Assembly: GCF_017654505.1 (NCBI RefSeq)
Contig: NC_054534.1
Coordinates: 25,866,189 to 25,930,188 of the forward strand
Direction: 5' to 3'
DNA: 64,000 nucleotides
Origin: Polyodon spathula
Taxonomy: Eukaryota; Chordata; Actinopteri; Acipenseriformes; Polyodontidae
A program made the translations under genes and the position numbers. Position 1 is the stretch's first letter. The number at the start of each line of letters is the position of its first letter. Shown here piece after piece: positions 63,026-64,000 of the stretch. Below the pieces are notes generated by a model. That model saw nothing but the letters and a program-made list of their open reading frames with translations. It did not search any database and was not told where the DNA came from.

Positions 63026-64000
63026 CAGTGGCTTGCGAAAGTATTGACCCCCCTTGGCATTTTTACTATTTTGTTGCTTACAACCTGGAATTAAAATTGA
63101 TTTTTTGGGGGTTTGTATCATTTGATTTACACAACATGCCTACCACTTTGAAGATACAAAATATTTTTTATTGTGAAACAAACAAGAAATAAGACAAAAA
63201 AACAGAAAACTTGAGCATGCATAAGTATTCACCCCCCCATAGTCCATACTTTGTAGAGCCACCTTTTGCAGCAATTACAGCTGCAAGTCTCTCGGGGTAT
63301 GTATCTATAAGCTTGGCACATCTAGCCACTGGGATTTTTGCCCATTCTTCAAGGTAAAACTGCTCCAGCTTCTTTAAGTTGGATGGGTTCCGCTGGTGTA
63401 CAGCAATCTTGAAGTCATATCACAGATTCTCAATTGGATTGAGGTCTGGGTTTTGACTAGGCCATTCCAAGACATTTAAATGTTTCCCCTTAAACCACTC
63501 AAGTGTTGCTTTAGCAGTATGCTTAGGGTCATTGTCCTGCTGGAAGGTGAACCTCTGTCCCAGTCTCAAATCTCTGGAAGACTGAAACAGGTTTCCCTCA
63601 AGAATTTCCCTGTATTTAGCGCCATCCATCATTCCTTCAATTCTGACCAGTTTCCCAGTCCCTGCTGATGAAAAACATCCCCACAGCATGATGCTGCCAC
63701 CACCATGCTTCACTGTGGGGATGGTGTTCTCAGGGTGATGAGAGGTGTTGGGTTTGCGCCAGACATAACGTTTTTCTTGATGGCCAAAAAGCTCAATTTT
63801 AGTCTCATCTGACCAGAGTACCTTCTTCCATATGTTTGGGGAGTCTCCCACATGCCTTTTGGCGAACACCAAACGTGTTTGCTTATTTTTTTCTTTAAGC
63901 AATGGCTTTTTTCTGGCCACTCTTCCGTAAAGCCCAGCTCTGTGGAGTGCACGGCTTAAAGTGGTCCTATGGACAGATACTCCAATCTCCAATCTTTGCA
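63026..64000 (-). mobile_element. Tc1-like DNA transposon, copy 2 (runs off the end)
   Basis: It begins at CAGTGGCTTGCGAAAGTATT directly after TA (63024-63025), the same terminus as copy 1 at 13329-14971, but inverted. The minus strand encodes transposase. The other end is outside the window, so whether the copy is complete is unknown. Confidence 0.95.
63420..63992 (-). pseudogene. Tc1-like transposase, partial, with in-frame TGA
   Basis: The visible frame covers the DDE domain without interruption, from [11 protein letters not shown] through [14 protein letters not shown] and N-P-I-E-N-L. These hold all three acidic residues. A TGA (complement of 63420-63422) then replaces the expected Trp, at exactly the same codon as in copy 1. 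The remaining C-terminal region continues in the same frame up to about 63255. The ATG at 63992 is internal; the true N-terminus lies beyond 64000. Apart from the TGA, this copy is better preserved than copy 1. Confidence 0.9.

Overview
The window is a piece of a vertebrate chromosome, most likely from a ray-finned fish. One multi-exon gene on the + strand, ARHGAP24 (FilGAP, a Rac-directed RhoGAP), is recognised with confidence. Seven coding exons with correct splice sites and compatible phases run from 38021 to the stop codon at 62324-62326. Together they encode about 657 residues: the end of the PH domain, the whole RhoGAP domain, the Ser/Thr-rich linker and the C-terminal coiled coil. The exons for the first ~90 residues (N-terminal part of the PH domain) were not found and probably lie upstream of position 1.

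Layout: 1-38020 is most simply read as part of a very large 5' intron. 38021-62326 holds the exons, separated by introns of about 12.3, 4.7, 0.66, 2.0, 1.6 and 1.0 kb. 62327 to about 62875 is the 3' UTR with a candidate poly(A) signal. Downstream sequence follows, then a second Tc1-like transposon that runs off the window end.

The non-coding DNA is a graveyard of mobile elements. It holds a 5'-truncated CR1-type LINE with a frameshift (11028-12512) and a short sibling (1009-1125); an RTE-type LINE end (22722-23370); an RLE-type LINE end (47988-49230) with a 3' sibling (25742-26089); and a tRNA-derived SINE with a perfect 9-bp target duplication (31628-32104). DNA elements include two Tc1/mariner copies (13329-14971 and 63026 onward) sharing an in-frame TGA, a Tc1-type MITE (6565-6859), a Harbinger-like deletion derivative with a MADF-like ORF remnant, a 532-bp palindromic MITE with TAA flanks, two hAT-like non-autonomous elements with degenerate 8-bp target duplications, and a small pogo-like MITE. 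There are also LTR-like repeats, several long microsatellites and a 182-bp nearly pure poly-C tract.

The mix of Tc1, Harbinger, hAT, CR1 and RTE elements fits a fish. The SINE and LTR-like families, the large introns and the slowly evolving ARHGAP24 protein suggest a non-teleost such as a sturgeon or paddlefish; that part is inference from memory. I saw no prokaryotic-style operon, CRISPR array, rRNA or intact tRNA gene, and no clearly new biological system. The most interesting items are the shared nonsense codon in the two Tc1 copies, a dense cluster of GTTTAC motifs, an unexplained 162-residue antisense ORF, and possible alternative starts and splicing in ARHGAP24.
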